8,370 bases of DNA. Source: an uncultured bacterium (GTDB lineage Bacteria > Bacteroidota > Bacteroidia > Bacteroidales > Muribaculaceae). Position numbers and translations under genes: made by a program. Below the pieces are notes generated by a model. That model worked only from the letters and a program-made list of their open reading frames with translations. It was not told the DNA's origin and did not search any database. Of this stretch, positions 1 through 5,850 are shown in pieces. The stretch lies in contig CAMHGU010000095.1 of NCBI GenBank assembly GCA_946184715.1, positions 1 to 8,370 of the forward strand, given 5' to 3'. Positions within the stretch are counted from its first letter, which is position 1. Each line of letters starts with the position of its first letter.

Positions 1-168
1 ATAGATTAGCTTAGTAATTGATCCTTCTGAATCTCTGGGAGAATTCTCCCAGTCAGTATCATTGAAACTCTCGGAAGTCCAAGTTCCCACCCACGGGTCT
101 TGACTATGTGCCATTGGAGCTGATAAGCCCCAAATTATACAAACGAATAATACAATCGCTTTCTTCAT
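1..168 (-). CDS. Small secreted protein of unknown function (partial, N-terminal 56 residues)
   Basis: I do not recognise this gene. The reading frame opens at ATG (166-168 on the minus strand) and stays open for 56 codons to the window edge, so only the N-terminus is present. It starts with MKKAIVLFVCIIWGLSAPMA, a charged tip, hydrophobic core and small-residue cleavage region typical of a Sec signal peptide, with likely cleavage near SAPMA-HS. The mature part begins with DPWVGTWTSESF. Its VGTW resembles FVGKW in the gene just upstream, so the two could be diverged relatives, but this rests on one short motif. Only 3 nt separate its start from the stop codon of the upstream secreted-protein gene, so the two are almost certainly co-transcribed and probably translationally coupled. 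Base composition is AT-richer than in the housekeeping genes of the window. Confidence 0.75.
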   Translation of the reverse strand, partial: MKKAIVLFVCIIWGLSAPMAHSQDPWVGTWTSESFNDTDWENSPRDSEGSITKLIY

Positions 169-171
169 AGA

Positions 172-975
172 TCAATATTTTGTTAGTTTATCGGTAAAAC
201 CGGGGCCAAAATCCGTATCTGTATCAGCATAGGTTAATGCTGTTCCCAAGTAATAGTAAGTATGCATCTTTATCATTTTGCGTACTGGCGCTTTGTCGGA
301 TAAGGTAATAGAAGCTGTATAATACACTACCTCTCTATCGTATTTATATCGTCCGCTTGTCGGATAGCCAGGGTCTGCATTGTTGTCCCTTTCATCATAA
401 TAATACTCCCAACCTTTTCTATTTAGCTCAGGGCGCTTGTCATACTTTACTACATAGGTGAATACAATGCCGTTTGATGTCTCTTGAAAATCTACGATCT
501 CCTTTATTATATTAGGATTTAAGATAAAACTATATCTTCCATTACTAAAAGATATATCCACATACCATCCTCCTTCTCCCCACTTCCACTTACCTACGAA
601 TTTCGCTGAGTTTCTACTCTCTGTCTCGTTTTCTACAGAGTTGACTGGCACCTCGCATTTGTAGGTTTTGCCGTTTATCGTTACATAGTATGTCTGGGAA
701 TCTTTATGCCATTGGGTGGCGTAAAATTGCCCTTGATATTCTACTCGATAGATAAGCTTCTTTGCTATTTCTCTGACATACAATTTCGCGTTAATTGGGC
801 TTGTGTCCGAGGAATAGGTGGCTAATGTCGTTTCGCCAAGAAGAATCCAATCGTCATTTACTTCGGTGTAAGTATTGCCTCTTTCTTTCGGAGATGAAGA
901 GGGGCGAGAATACGCCGTCATCGCATTTATGAATGACAGGCATGATAAAATAGCGATAAGAAAAGTACGTTTCAT
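172..975 (-). CDS. Secreted protein of unknown function, 267 aa
   Basis: I do not recognise a family. Residues 1-23 (MKRTFLIAILSCLSFINAMT and onward) look like a Sec signal peptide with no lipobox cysteine, so a periplasmic or exported soluble protein is inferred. The mature part is rich in Tyr, Thr and Asp and in alternating polar/hydrophobic stretches, suggesting a beta-rich fold. There is an NGKTYKCEVP strand around residues 101-110, a FVGKW motif at 126-130, and a Tyr-rich segment around 190-220. FVGKW recalls the W-x-G-x-W type start of lipocalin-like domains, and the next gene has VGTW, but neither assignment is secure. The ATG at 975 follows an A-rich tract containing AGGA, an acceptable initiation context. 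It is the first gene of a pair (3 nt to the next start) and follows a long leader with a branched RNA fold and a candidate promoter at 1259-1290. AT-rich codon use sets it apart from the genes at 1705-7140 and may indicate transfer. Confidence 0.8.
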   Translation of the reverse strand: MKRTFLIAILSCLSFINAMTAYSRPSSSPKERGNTYTEVNDDWILLGETTLATYSSDTSPINAKLYVREIAKKLIYRVEYQGQFYATQWHKDSQTYYVTINGKTYKCEVPVNSVENETESRNSAKFVGKWKWGEGGWYVDISFSNGRYSFILNPNIIKEIVDFQETSNGIVFTYVVKYDKRPELNRKGWEYYYDERDNNADPGYPTSGRYKYDREVVYYTASITLSDKAPVRKMIKMHTYYYLGTALTYADTDTDFGPGFTDKLTKY

Positions 976-1062
976 ATTTCCTTTTTATTTGCATTTTACA
1001 CTTTTCGGGCCTCCCGGGCAAAACGGTTTGGCACATATAAACGCACACGGCGCAGACCTCCA

Positions 1063-1190
1063 TTTCCTCTTGCAGGCCTACCACAGCCCTTATAATCCAA
1101 TGGAAAGTCTTCGCCGTTAGAGCGCGCACTCCTTGGATTATAAGTTTGCTCGATAATTCCAGTTTCGAGGTGGTAGTTCGCAAGAGGAAA
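1063..1190 (-). ncRNA. Candidate structured leader RNA (multi-stem, unrecognised class)
   Basis: The minus-strand sequence can fold into a compact branched structure built from perfect helices. P1 pairs 1180-1190 with 1063-1073 (11 bp). A small internal loop follows, then P2 pairs 1170-1176 with 1078-1084 (7 bp). P2 opens into a three-way junction holding a 5-bp hairpin (1165-1169 with 1149-1153, 11-nt loop) and a 12-bp hairpin (1133-1144 with 1089-1100, 32-nt loop). That makes 35 perfect pairs in 128 nt, nested in the right order, which is unlikely by chance. The element ends 87 nt before the start of the secreted-protein gene and lies downstream of a candidate minus-strand promoter, so a cis-acting leader, riboswitch or processed small RNA is plausible. 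I do not recognise it as RNase P, tmRNA, SRP RNA or a named riboswitch. Inverted repeats fold on either strand, so orientation depends on the promoter call. Confidence 0.55.
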
Positions 1191-1258
1191 GTAGAGCAAA
1201 TAAAAAGTCGTGTATTCCTTGAATATCAACCGCGCATGGCTGGCATAGGAACACATCG

Positions 1259-1290
1259 CAAATCTACAACTTATTTCAAACAAATGCAAG
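1259..1290 (-). promoter_or_regulatory. Candidate promoter for the leader RNA and secreted-protein pair
   Basis: On the minus strand TAGATTTG (1259-1266) matches the Bacteroidota -7 consensus TAnnTTTG. A CTTG at 1287-1290 lies exactly 20 nt upstream as the -33 element. Transcription would start near 1252-1256, giving a leader of about 280 nt that contains the branched RNA element. Confidence 0.5.
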
Positions 1291-1431
1291 CGAACCCCGA
1301 AAAATCGTATGCAACTATTCAGATAGTCAACGCTTTGAGCCGCCTATGGCGAGAAATCTTTCAAATCGTGACAAATCAGCACATTAGCCGGCTGGACGCG
1401 GGTGGGGCGTGGGCGGGGATTAAAGACAACT

Positions 1432-1587
1432 ATGACAACAAAGATAAAGTTGTTACTGTTGTCCCTGTTGTTTTTAACTTCCTCGGCGGGCGGGGATGAA
1501 GCGAACCACAAATCAAACGAATTGAACTGTTTTCGTAACTATATCTTAGCCCACCACATTGCAGCTAATGGCTACGTATGTGCTTAA
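1432..1587 (+). CDS. Possible small secreted peptide, 51 aa (doubtful)
   Basis: The only plus-strand frame in the window that looks protein-like runs from ATG at 1432 to a TAA at 1585-1587. It begins MTTKIKLLLLSLLFLTSSAG, which reads as a signal peptide, followed by about 30 polar residues with two cysteines and no family I recognise. An upstream in-frame ATG at 1402 would add only a Gly/Arg-rich stretch. No clear -7 box or ribosome binding site precedes it. It lies between the divergent secreted-protein promoter and the convergent phosphoesterase operon. It may be a real small secreted peptide, a decayed remnant of a longer gene, or chance. Confidence 0.22.
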   Translation: MTTKIKLLLLSLLFLTSSAGGDEANHKSNELNCFRNYILAHHIAANGYVCA

Positions 1588-1648
1588 TCGTCAGGAATGG
1601 CTTTTCGGGAGGCGGTTTTTAGGGTACCACGGATTTCATTTTCGGGCG

Positions 1649-1682
1649 AAAAAAGAGGTGGGCCGGCGGGGCGGCTCACCTC
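1649..1682 (-). terminator. Intrinsic terminator of the barrel/phosphoesterase operon
   Basis: On the minus strand, starting 22 nt after the phosphoesterase stop, GAGGTGAGCCG pairs with CGGCCCACCTC (11 positions, one A-C mismatch) around a 6-nt loop. Six T follow directly (1649-1654). This is a classic rho-independent terminator closing the operon before the accessory region. Confidence 0.85.
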
Positions 1683-1704
1683 TGGGTATGGGTGGTGGAG
1701 GTGG

Positions 1705-2709
1705 TTATTTCTTGGCGGGGGGCTCGTAGGCCATGTGGACTTTCTCCCAGGAGATGGTGCCGTCCTCGGCTACTTTGACGCGCACGAGGTAGTCGCCGGC
1801 CTTGGGGTTGTTGGCCTCGCACATAGAGTCGAGGGTGAGGTATTTGCAACCGCCGAAGGTGTGCTCGTCCCAGGCGTGGACGTGGCCGCAGAATGCGTAG
1901 TCGATGCTCCACTCGTTGAATTGGTCGATGAGGTAGTAGAGCTCTTCGCGGGGGAAGGTGGAGGCAAACTGCATGAAGTTGGGGCGGAACAGGTTGGTGT
2001 GGGTAAAGGCGAAGGCGTTGCGCACGTTGAAGCCTTTGATGACGGTGTCGAGGAGGCCTTCTTCGATAAGCTCTATCTGCTTGGCGCCGAGGGTGCCGCT
2101 GGCTGAGTCGAGGAAGAAGAACACATCGACTTCTTTCTTATCGGGGTCGCCCACGTGGATTACGAAGGAGTAGAAGGAGGTGTGGAAGAGGTCGGCCCAG
2201 AGTGCCCATCCGTTGTGGGTGATGTCGTGGTTGCCCACCACGGGGAAGAAGGGGAACACGATCTCGTCGCGATAAAACTCCTCGCCGTTCTCTTTGCTGC
2301 GGTACACGAAGTCGTTGATTCGGTCGAAGTACTTATCGATGTACATATCTTTGAATGTCTCGATAGTGTTGGCCAGGTGGATGTAGTATTCGGGCTTGGT
2401 GTCGGCGATGTCGCCGAGGTGTGCCCAGAACATATCGTCGTTGTCGAGGCCGTTTTGGAAGTATTCGGCCATACGCATAGTGTCGGTAGTGACGTGGCTA
2501 TCGGCGCCGATGAGGAATGAGTAGCTTTCGGCGTAGGCAGTGCCTTCGATGATCTCTTGCTTGTGCTGGCGGAAGTAGAGTTCGGACATCTTGACGCGGT
2601 CGTCGACGGCGGTACCGGCCATAAGGACGCCTTGGGGGCTCACTTTGTCGCAGGCTACGCTGAGGAGCACGAGCAGGGCGAGCAGGGTGGTTTGTAATAT
2701 ATGTTTCAT
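1705..2709 (-). CDS. Lipoprotein calcineurin-like metallophosphoesterase, 334 aa
   Basis: This is a predicted metal-dependent phosphoesterase of the calcineurin-like superfamily. All five signature blocks are visible in order: D70-x-H72 (GADSHV), GD at 99-100 within HLGDIAD, GNHD at 159-162, a lone His237 in AFTHTN, and GHVH at 275-278. Together they form the two-metal centre, so the enzyme looks catalytically intact. Residues 1-20 are a lipoprotein signal ending in LLSVAC, with Cys20 as the lipidated residue, so the protein should be membrane-anchored outside the cytoplasm. The substrate (phosphomonoester, nucleotide, phospholipid or sugar phosphate) cannot be told from sequence. It lies 10 nt downstream of the beta-barrel gene, and the pair is bounded by a promoter candidate and a strong terminator. 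The two products probably act together at the outer membrane. Confidence 0.88.
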   Translation of the reverse strand: MKHILQTTLLALLVLLSVACDKVSPQGVLMAGTAVDDRVKMSELYFRQHKQEIIEGTAYAESYSFLIGADSHVTTDTMRMAEYFQNGLDNDDMFWAHLGDIADTKPEYYIHLANTIETFKDMYIDKYFDRINDFVYRSKENGEEFYRDEIVFPFFPVVGNHDITHNGWALWADLFHTSFYSFVIHVGDPDKKEVDVFFFLDSASGTLGAKQIELIEEGLLDTVIKGFNVRNAFAFTHTNLFRPNFMQFASTFPREELYYLIDQFNEWSIDYAFCGHVHAWDEHTFGGCKYLTLDSMCEANNPKAGDYLVRVKVAEDGTISWEKVHMAYEPPAKK

Positions 2710-2719
2710 AGTTGACGGG

Positions 2720-3433
2720 TTACCAAACGTATTTAACTCCTAATTTTCCTGATGTCTCGTAGCGGCTGGCAAGCTGGCTGATGGAGCCGGCGGGGCGGAT
2801 GTTGAGCTCGCCGAAGAGGCGCATATTGAGTGGTAGGGGCGCGTAGAAGCGTATGCCCCAGTTGATGTTCCAGTTCTCGTAGTAGTAATCGTCGTAGTTT
2901 CGGAAGAAGAGGCCGATGTTCCAGTTGCTGGAGCGGGGACGGATGCTCACTCCGGCGCCGAAGGTCAGGGTCAGCGGCTCGGTGGCTCCGTCGCCGCGCA
3001 CGCTGTAGTTGATGTAGGAAAGGCCGAGGCGCACGTCGAAGCACGGGCCTTCCCACGTGGCCGAGAGGTTGGTGTCGAACTCGTTGGCTCCGGCAAAGTG
3101 GTAGCGGTTGTAGAGCATCTGACCGGAGAAGTAGAAGTTGAATTTCCACACAGGCAGGCGGTAGGCGCCCGAGGCGGCGATGCTGAAGAGCGGCTTCCCG
3201 AATTGCTGCTGCATAGAGCCGGTGACCGACCAGCGGGAGGTGATGTGGCGCACGTAGGTGGCCGACAGGCCTCCGAAGCCTCGGGTGATGACGTTGTTGC
3301 CCGCCATCACGTAGCCCGCTATCTCATTGCGGTGCTCGCCGTCGAATCGGTGGTCGCCGCAGTAGGAGTGTACTTGGGCCATCGACGTCAAGCTCGCAGC
3401 TGCGATGAGCAGGGCAATAAGCTGTCGTTTCAT
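2720..3433 (-). CDS. Outer-membrane beta-barrel protein, 237 aa
   Basis: This looks like a small outer-membrane barrel. A signal peptide spans about residues 1-19 (MKRQLIALLIAAASLTSMA, then Gln). Most of the rest alternates hydrophobic/aromatic and polar residues in strands joined by short turns, for example WKFNFYFSGQMLYNRYHF at 96-113 and WNIGLFFRNYDDYYYENWNI at 171-190. The protein ends in LGVKYVW, a final beta-strand with the C-terminal aromatic residue recognised by the BAM machinery. No catalytic motif is evident and I cannot name a family. About 237 residues would fit a barrel of 8-10 strands. It is the first gene of a two-gene operon with the lipoprotein phosphoesterase (10-nt gap), so it may anchor, export or feed substrate to that enzyme. 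The ATG at 3433 is chosen because the signal peptide follows at once. Confidence 0.8.
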   Translation of the reverse strand: MKRQLIALLIAAASLTSMAQVHSYCGDHRFDGEHRNEIAGYVMAGNNVITRGFGGLSATYVRHITSRWSVTGSMQQQFGKPLFSIAASGAYRLPVWKFNFYFSGQMLYNRYHFAGANEFDTNLSATWEGPCFDVRLGLSYINYSVRGDGATEPLTLTFGAGVSIRPRSSNWNIGLFFRNYDDYYYENWNINWGIRFYAPLPLNMRLFGELNIRPAGSISQLASRYETSGKLGVKYVW

Positions 3434-3493
3434 TGTATTTGTAATGAGTAAAAATTAATAAGTCAATTACAGGTCGTCGTAATAAATACGGCA

Positions 3494-3501
3494 CAAATTT
3501 A
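3494..3501 (-). promoter_or_regulatory. Candidate -7 box for the barrel/phosphoesterase operon
   Basis: TAAATTTG on the minus strand matches TAnnTTTG and would give a leader of about 55 nt before the ATG at 3433. The expected -33 position carries only a weak CTTA, so this is a half-supported promoter. It sits in the AT-rich part of the 199-nt gap after kdsA. Confidence 0.45.
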
Positions 3502-3632
3502 GGGAAAATATTCCAATCGTTAAGTATATTGCGCCAATAATTTGAAGGCCTGTAATCGAGGGGCTCCGCAGCCGGCGCTGCTGAACGCCGGTTGTGGGCT
3601 AACGGGAGCTTGCGAGGCTTTGCCGGCGGCGG

Positions 3633-4463
3633 TCAGCCCTCGGCGTCGAGGGCCGTGACGGCCTGGCGCAGGGTGGTGAGGCGGCGCAGCAGGCCTTCGA
3701 CTTTACTGAGCGGCAGCATATTGGCGCCGTCGCTCTTGGCCTGCGACGGGTCGGGGTGGGTCTCCATAAAGAGGCCGTCGGCTCCGGCGGCGATGCCGCA
3801 GCGGGCTATGGTCTCGATCATCTGCGGCAGGCCGCCGGTGACGCCGCTCGTGGTGTTGGGCTGCTGGAGCGAGTGGGTCACGTCGAGCACCACGGGGGCA
3901 AACTGCCGCATAGTGGGGATGCCGCGGAAATCGACAATCAGGTCGTGATAGCCGAACGACGAGCCGCGGTCGGTGATCAGCACATCGTCGCAGCCGGCGT
4001 CGCGCACCTTCTGCACGGCAAATTGCATAGCCTCGGGCGAGAGGAATTGGCCTTTCTTCACGTTGACGGCGCGCCCCGTGCGAGCCGCGGCCACCAGAAG
4101 GTCGGTCTGCCGGCACAGGAACGCCGGAATCTGAAGTATATCGACAAACGGGGCCGCCATCGCCGCCTCCTCGGGCGTGTGGATATCGGTAATCACCGGG
4201 ATGGCGAACTCCTCGTGGACCTTCCGGAGGATGCTCAGCGCCACCTCGTCGCCGATGCCCGTAAACGAGTCGATGCGCGAGCGGTTGGCCTTGCGGTAGC
4301 TGCCCTTGAACACGTAAGGGATGCCCAGCCGCTGCGCCACCGAGGCCACGTGCTCGGCTATCTCGAGCGCCATCTTCTCCCCTTCAATCACGCAAGGCCC
4401 GGCCAGCAGAAAGAAGTTGCCCGTAGCCGACCCTCGCAAGTAATCAATCATCTCCGTTTTCAT
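3633..4463 (-). CDS. kdsA: 3-deoxy-D-manno-octulosonate 8-phosphate synthase
   Basis: KdsA condenses phosphoenolpyruvate with arabinose 5-phosphate to give Kdo 8-phosphate, the committed step in making Kdo for the lipopolysaccharide inner core. It acts in the cytosol as a TIM barrel. At 276 residues the length is normal. Family blocks are clear: LAGPCVIEG at 20-28, KGSYRKANRSR at 53-63, DIHTP at 93-97, QIPAFLCRQTDLL at 111-123, NVKKGQFLSP at 134-143, DRGSSFGYHD at 165-174, DVTHSLQQPN at 194-203, and METHPDP at 233-239. Cys24 stands where metal-independent enzymes such as the E. coli one carry Asn. His197, Glu234 and Asp245 complete the expected metal ligands, so this belongs to the metal-dependent class. 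It has its own promoter (4550-4581) downstream of rsmE. No strong terminator follows, so read-through into the barrel operon is possible. Confidence 0.97.
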   Translation of the reverse strand: MKTEMIDYLRGSATGNFFLLAGPCVIEGEKMALEIAEHVASVAQRLGIPYVFKGSYRKANRSRIDSFTGIGDEVALSILRKVHEEFAIPVITDIHTPEEAAMAAPFVDILQIPAFLCRQTDLLVAAARTGRAVNVKKGQFLSPEAMQFAVQKVRDAGCDDVLITDRGSSFGYHDLIVDFRGIPTMRQFAPVVLDVTHSLQQPNTTSGVTGGLPQMIETIARCGIAAGADGLFMETHPDPSQAKSDGANMLPLSKVEGLLRRLTTLRQAVTALDAEG

Positions 4464-4482
4464 AATATCGCGATTATAGTTT

Positions 4483-4525
4483 CAATAGAATTAATAGTAG
4501 CAATAGAGCCTATGAAGGCAATAGA
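4483..4525 (-). repeat. Three CAATAGA heptamers at an exact 18-nt period in the kdsA leader
   Basis: On the plus strand CAATAGA occurs at 4483-4489, 4501-4507 and 4519-4525, each exactly 18 nt apart (TCTATTG in the transcript). The intervening bases are diverged. The array lies between the kdsA start codon and its promoter, so it would be in the untranslated leader. It could be an old degenerate 18-bp tandem repeat or a regularly spaced binding site. Confidence 0.5.
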
Positions 4526-4531
4526 AAATGT

Positions 4532-4546
4532 AGGCGCACAGCGCCT
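4532..4546 (-). other. Short hairpin near the predicted 5' end of the kdsA transcript
   Basis: AGGCGC and GCGCCT form a perfect 6-bp stem with a 3-nt loop. It lies 3 nt downstream of the -7 box, so it would be at or very near the 5' end of the mRNA. Such a cap-like hairpin could stabilise the transcript. The exact start site is not known, and part of the stem could be left out of the RNA. Confidence 0.4.
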
Positions 4547-4549
4547 TCA

Positions 4550-4581
4550 CAAATATAGTGAAAACCCTTCACACCGCCAAG
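4550..4581 (-). promoter_or_regulatory. kdsA promoter
   Basis: On the minus strand TATATTTG (4550-4557) is a full match to the Bacteroidota -7 box, with CTTG (4578-4581) placed 20 nt upstream as the -33 element. It sits in the 159-nt gap downstream of rsmE. kdsA can therefore be transcribed independently, with a leader of about 80 nt. Confidence 0.7.
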
Positions 4582-4622
4582 CTTCGCCCGCGTGGAATGA
4601 TAATTTTCGGGAGGTGGTTGGG

Positions 4623-5516
4623 TTAGGGGTGGAGAGATTGGAGGAGGGAGTGGATGGTGAGGGTGGCGGCGAGGGCGGCGGTCTCGGTGCGGAGTCGGCT
4701 TGGGCCGAGGGTTACGGGGGTGAAGCCGGCGCTTAGCGCGGCTTTGACTTCTTCGGGAGAGAAGTCGCCTTCGGGGCCTATGAGGATGAGGGCGTCGTGG
4801 CCGGCGGGCTTGGGCGCGGCGGGGGCATCTGCGGCCGGGGCTGCGAGCTGGTCTGAGTAATCGGAGTAATCGGAGTAATCTGAGTAATCAGAGTAATCGG
4901 ACTGGTCGGAGGGGGCGAGGGAGGGTGTGAGGGCGGCAGGGTCGGGCTGGGCTGAGGGGGCGGTGGTGAGGGCTTGGAGGTAGGCTTGGGTGAGGGAGCG
5001 GCGGGCGGAGCGGGGGAGGGTGGGGTCGCAGTAGGCGATGTAGCGGCGGCCGGTGAAGGGCATGGCGATGACGTCGGCGATGGGGGTCATGGGGTCGATG
5101 ACGGGCTTGACGGCTTTGAGCGACTGCTTCATAGCGGCAATGACGATGCGCTCGAGGCGTTCGGTCTTGACGGTGGTGCGCTCGCTGTTGTGGCATCGGA
5201 TGGGGATGATGCGGTCGATGCCCACCTCGGTGCATTTCTCGGCCATCCACTCGAGTCGTTCCATCATCTTGGTGGGGGCGATGGCTACTACGATGCGGCA
5301 GCCCCAGTGGGTCGGCTCGGAGTGGGAGCTGAGGACTTCGAGGGCGCAACGCTTGGGCGAGGCTTGGCTGATGCGGCAGCGGTAGATGGTGCCGCGGCCG
5401 TCGATGGCTTCGAGCTCGTCGCCTTCGCGGAGGCGGAGCACGCGCACGGCGTGGGCGGCTTCGTCGGGCGGCAGCTCGCCGGTGGTGGCTATATCAGGGG
5501 CGTAGAAGCGATGCAT
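4623..5516 (-). CDS. rsmE: 16S rRNA (uracil1498-N3)-methyltransferase with repeat insertion
   Basis: RsmE methylates N3 of U1498 of 16S rRNA in the 30S subunit using S-adenosylmethionine. The N-terminal MHRFYAPDI and residues 1-70 form the PUA-like RNA-binding part. The SPOUT methyltransferase part follows: APTKMMERLEWMAEKCTEVG at 80-99, NSER at 110-113, then the knot motifs LIGPEGDFSPEE at 245-256 and LGPSRLRTETAA at 270-281. The family is usually around 230-250 residues; this one has 297. The excess is a low-complexity Ala/Pro/Ser/Asp segment at about 183-240 containing five consecutive Ser-Asp-Tyr units, placed just before the cofactor-binding knot. The frame stays intact across it, so the enzyme is probably functional with a flexible loop. 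The start is fixed by the conserved MHRFYAPDI. No clean promoter is visible in the repeat-rich region upstream. kdsA follows after 159 nt. Confidence 0.95.
   Translation of the reverse strand: MHRFYAPDIATTGELPPDEAAHAVRVLRLREGDELEAIDGRGTIYRCRISQASPKRCALEVLSSHSEPTHWGCRIVVAIAPTKMMERLEWMAEKCTEVGIDRIIPIRCHNSERTTVKTERLERIVIAAMKQSLKAVKPVIDPMTPIADVIAMPFTGRRYIAYCDPTLPRSARRSLTQAYLQALTTAPSAQPDPAALTPSLAPSDQSDYSDYSDYSDYSDYSDQLAAPAADAPAAPKPAGHDALILIGPEGDFSPEEVKAALSAGFTPVTLGPSRLRTETAALAATLTIHSLLQSLHP
4852..4911 (-). repeat. 9-bp coding microsatellite in rsmE (Ser-Asp-Tyr units)
   Basis: On the plus strand the 9-mer TCDGAGTAA (D = A, G or T) repeats five times without gaps at 4852-4896. A degenerate unit (TCGGACTGG) and a partial one (TCGGAG) follow to 4911. 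Being a multiple of three, copy-number change by slippage would lengthen or shorten the protein loop without breaking the frame. Confidence 0.9.
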
Positions 5517-5548
5517 TTTAAGTTTCTAAGGTAACATTATGATTAACA

Positions 5549-5745
5549 AACGGCTCGTGAGATATCAGCTACTTGCATAGTCGCTACAAGGGTCGCGCTG
5601 CGCGCGAGAAATTTCTAAAAAAATATTTTAAAAATAATTTTCAATTCAACGGCTCGTGAGATATCAGCTACTTGCATAGTCGCTACAAGGGTCGCGCTGC
5701 GCGCGCGAAATTTCTAAAAAATATTTCAAAAATAATTTTCAATTC
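5549..5745. repeat. Two tandem copies of a ~99-bp intergenic repeat
   Basis: Copy 1 (5549-5647, 99 bp) and copy 2 (5648-5745, 98 bp) are nearly identical head-to-tail units. They differ only by a few substitutions and one base lost in an A-run. Each unit has a conserved 5' part (AACGGCTCGTGAGATATC onward, with CTTGCATAGTCGCTACAAG), a GCGC-rich centre able to form a short hairpin, a GAAATTTC palindrome, and an AT-rich tail ending in TTTTCAATTC. The copies occupy most of the gap between nupG's terminator and rsmE. No open frame of interest runs through them. I see no transposase or terminal repeats, so this is an intergenic repeat of unknown kind. Near identity implies a recent duplication or ongoing homogenisation. 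Confidence 0.92.
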
Positions 5746-5795
5746 AATTGACTTGAGGTCGATTGCTTCGCGAGCCTCATCTATGGGAATGATTG

Positions 5796-5829
5796 AAAAA
5801 GGGGGATGCAGCGATGCGGCGCATCCCCC
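5796..5829 (-). terminator. Intrinsic terminator of nupG
   Basis: On the minus strand GGGGGATGC and GCATCCCCC form a perfect 9-bp stem around an 11-nt loop, followed at once by TTTTT (5796-5800). It begins 21 nt after the nupG stop codon, separating nupG from rsmE. Confidence 0.93.
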
Positions 5830-5850
5830 ACGGATGATATCGGTTGTGAT

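Noticed and set aside
875..1120. Plus-strand 81-codon frame overlapping the secreted-protein start and leader
   Set aside because: It is antisense to a credible signal peptide and to the RNA stems, with no promoter or family resemblance.
996..1289. Minus-strand 97-codon frame across the structured leader
   Set aside because: Its only ATG lies upstream of the predicted transcription start, its sequence shows no domain, and the region is better explained by RNA helices.
1146..1499. Plus-strand 117-codon frame
   Set aside because: It crosses the leader stem and the minus-strand promoter, and its composition is not protein-like. Only the separate frame from 1432 is kept, at low confidence.
3572..3591. 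Hairpin (CCGGCG/CGCCGG) as the kdsA terminator
   Set aside because: Only a 6-bp stem with an 8-nt loop and no T-run after it on the minus strand; too weak to call a terminator.
3756..4736. Long (326-codon) plus-strand frame over kdsA
   Set aside because: It is antisense to an unmistakable kdsA, rich in Gly/Arg/His as expected from GC-rich codon shadows, and has no recognisable domain.
4974..5534. 186-codon plus-strand frame over rsmE
   Set aside because: Gly/Ala/Asp-rich shadow of the GC-rich rsmE codons on the other strand.
5727..5734. TATTTTTG box in the second 99-bp repeat copy as the rsmE promoter
   Set aside because: It fits TAnnTTTG but lies in an AT-rich repeat tail. No -33 element is at the right distance, copy 1 lacks the final G, and the leader would exceed 200 nt.
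5549..5745. CRISPR array
   Set aside because: Only two units, tandem without unique spacers, each about 99 bp; no cas genes nearby.
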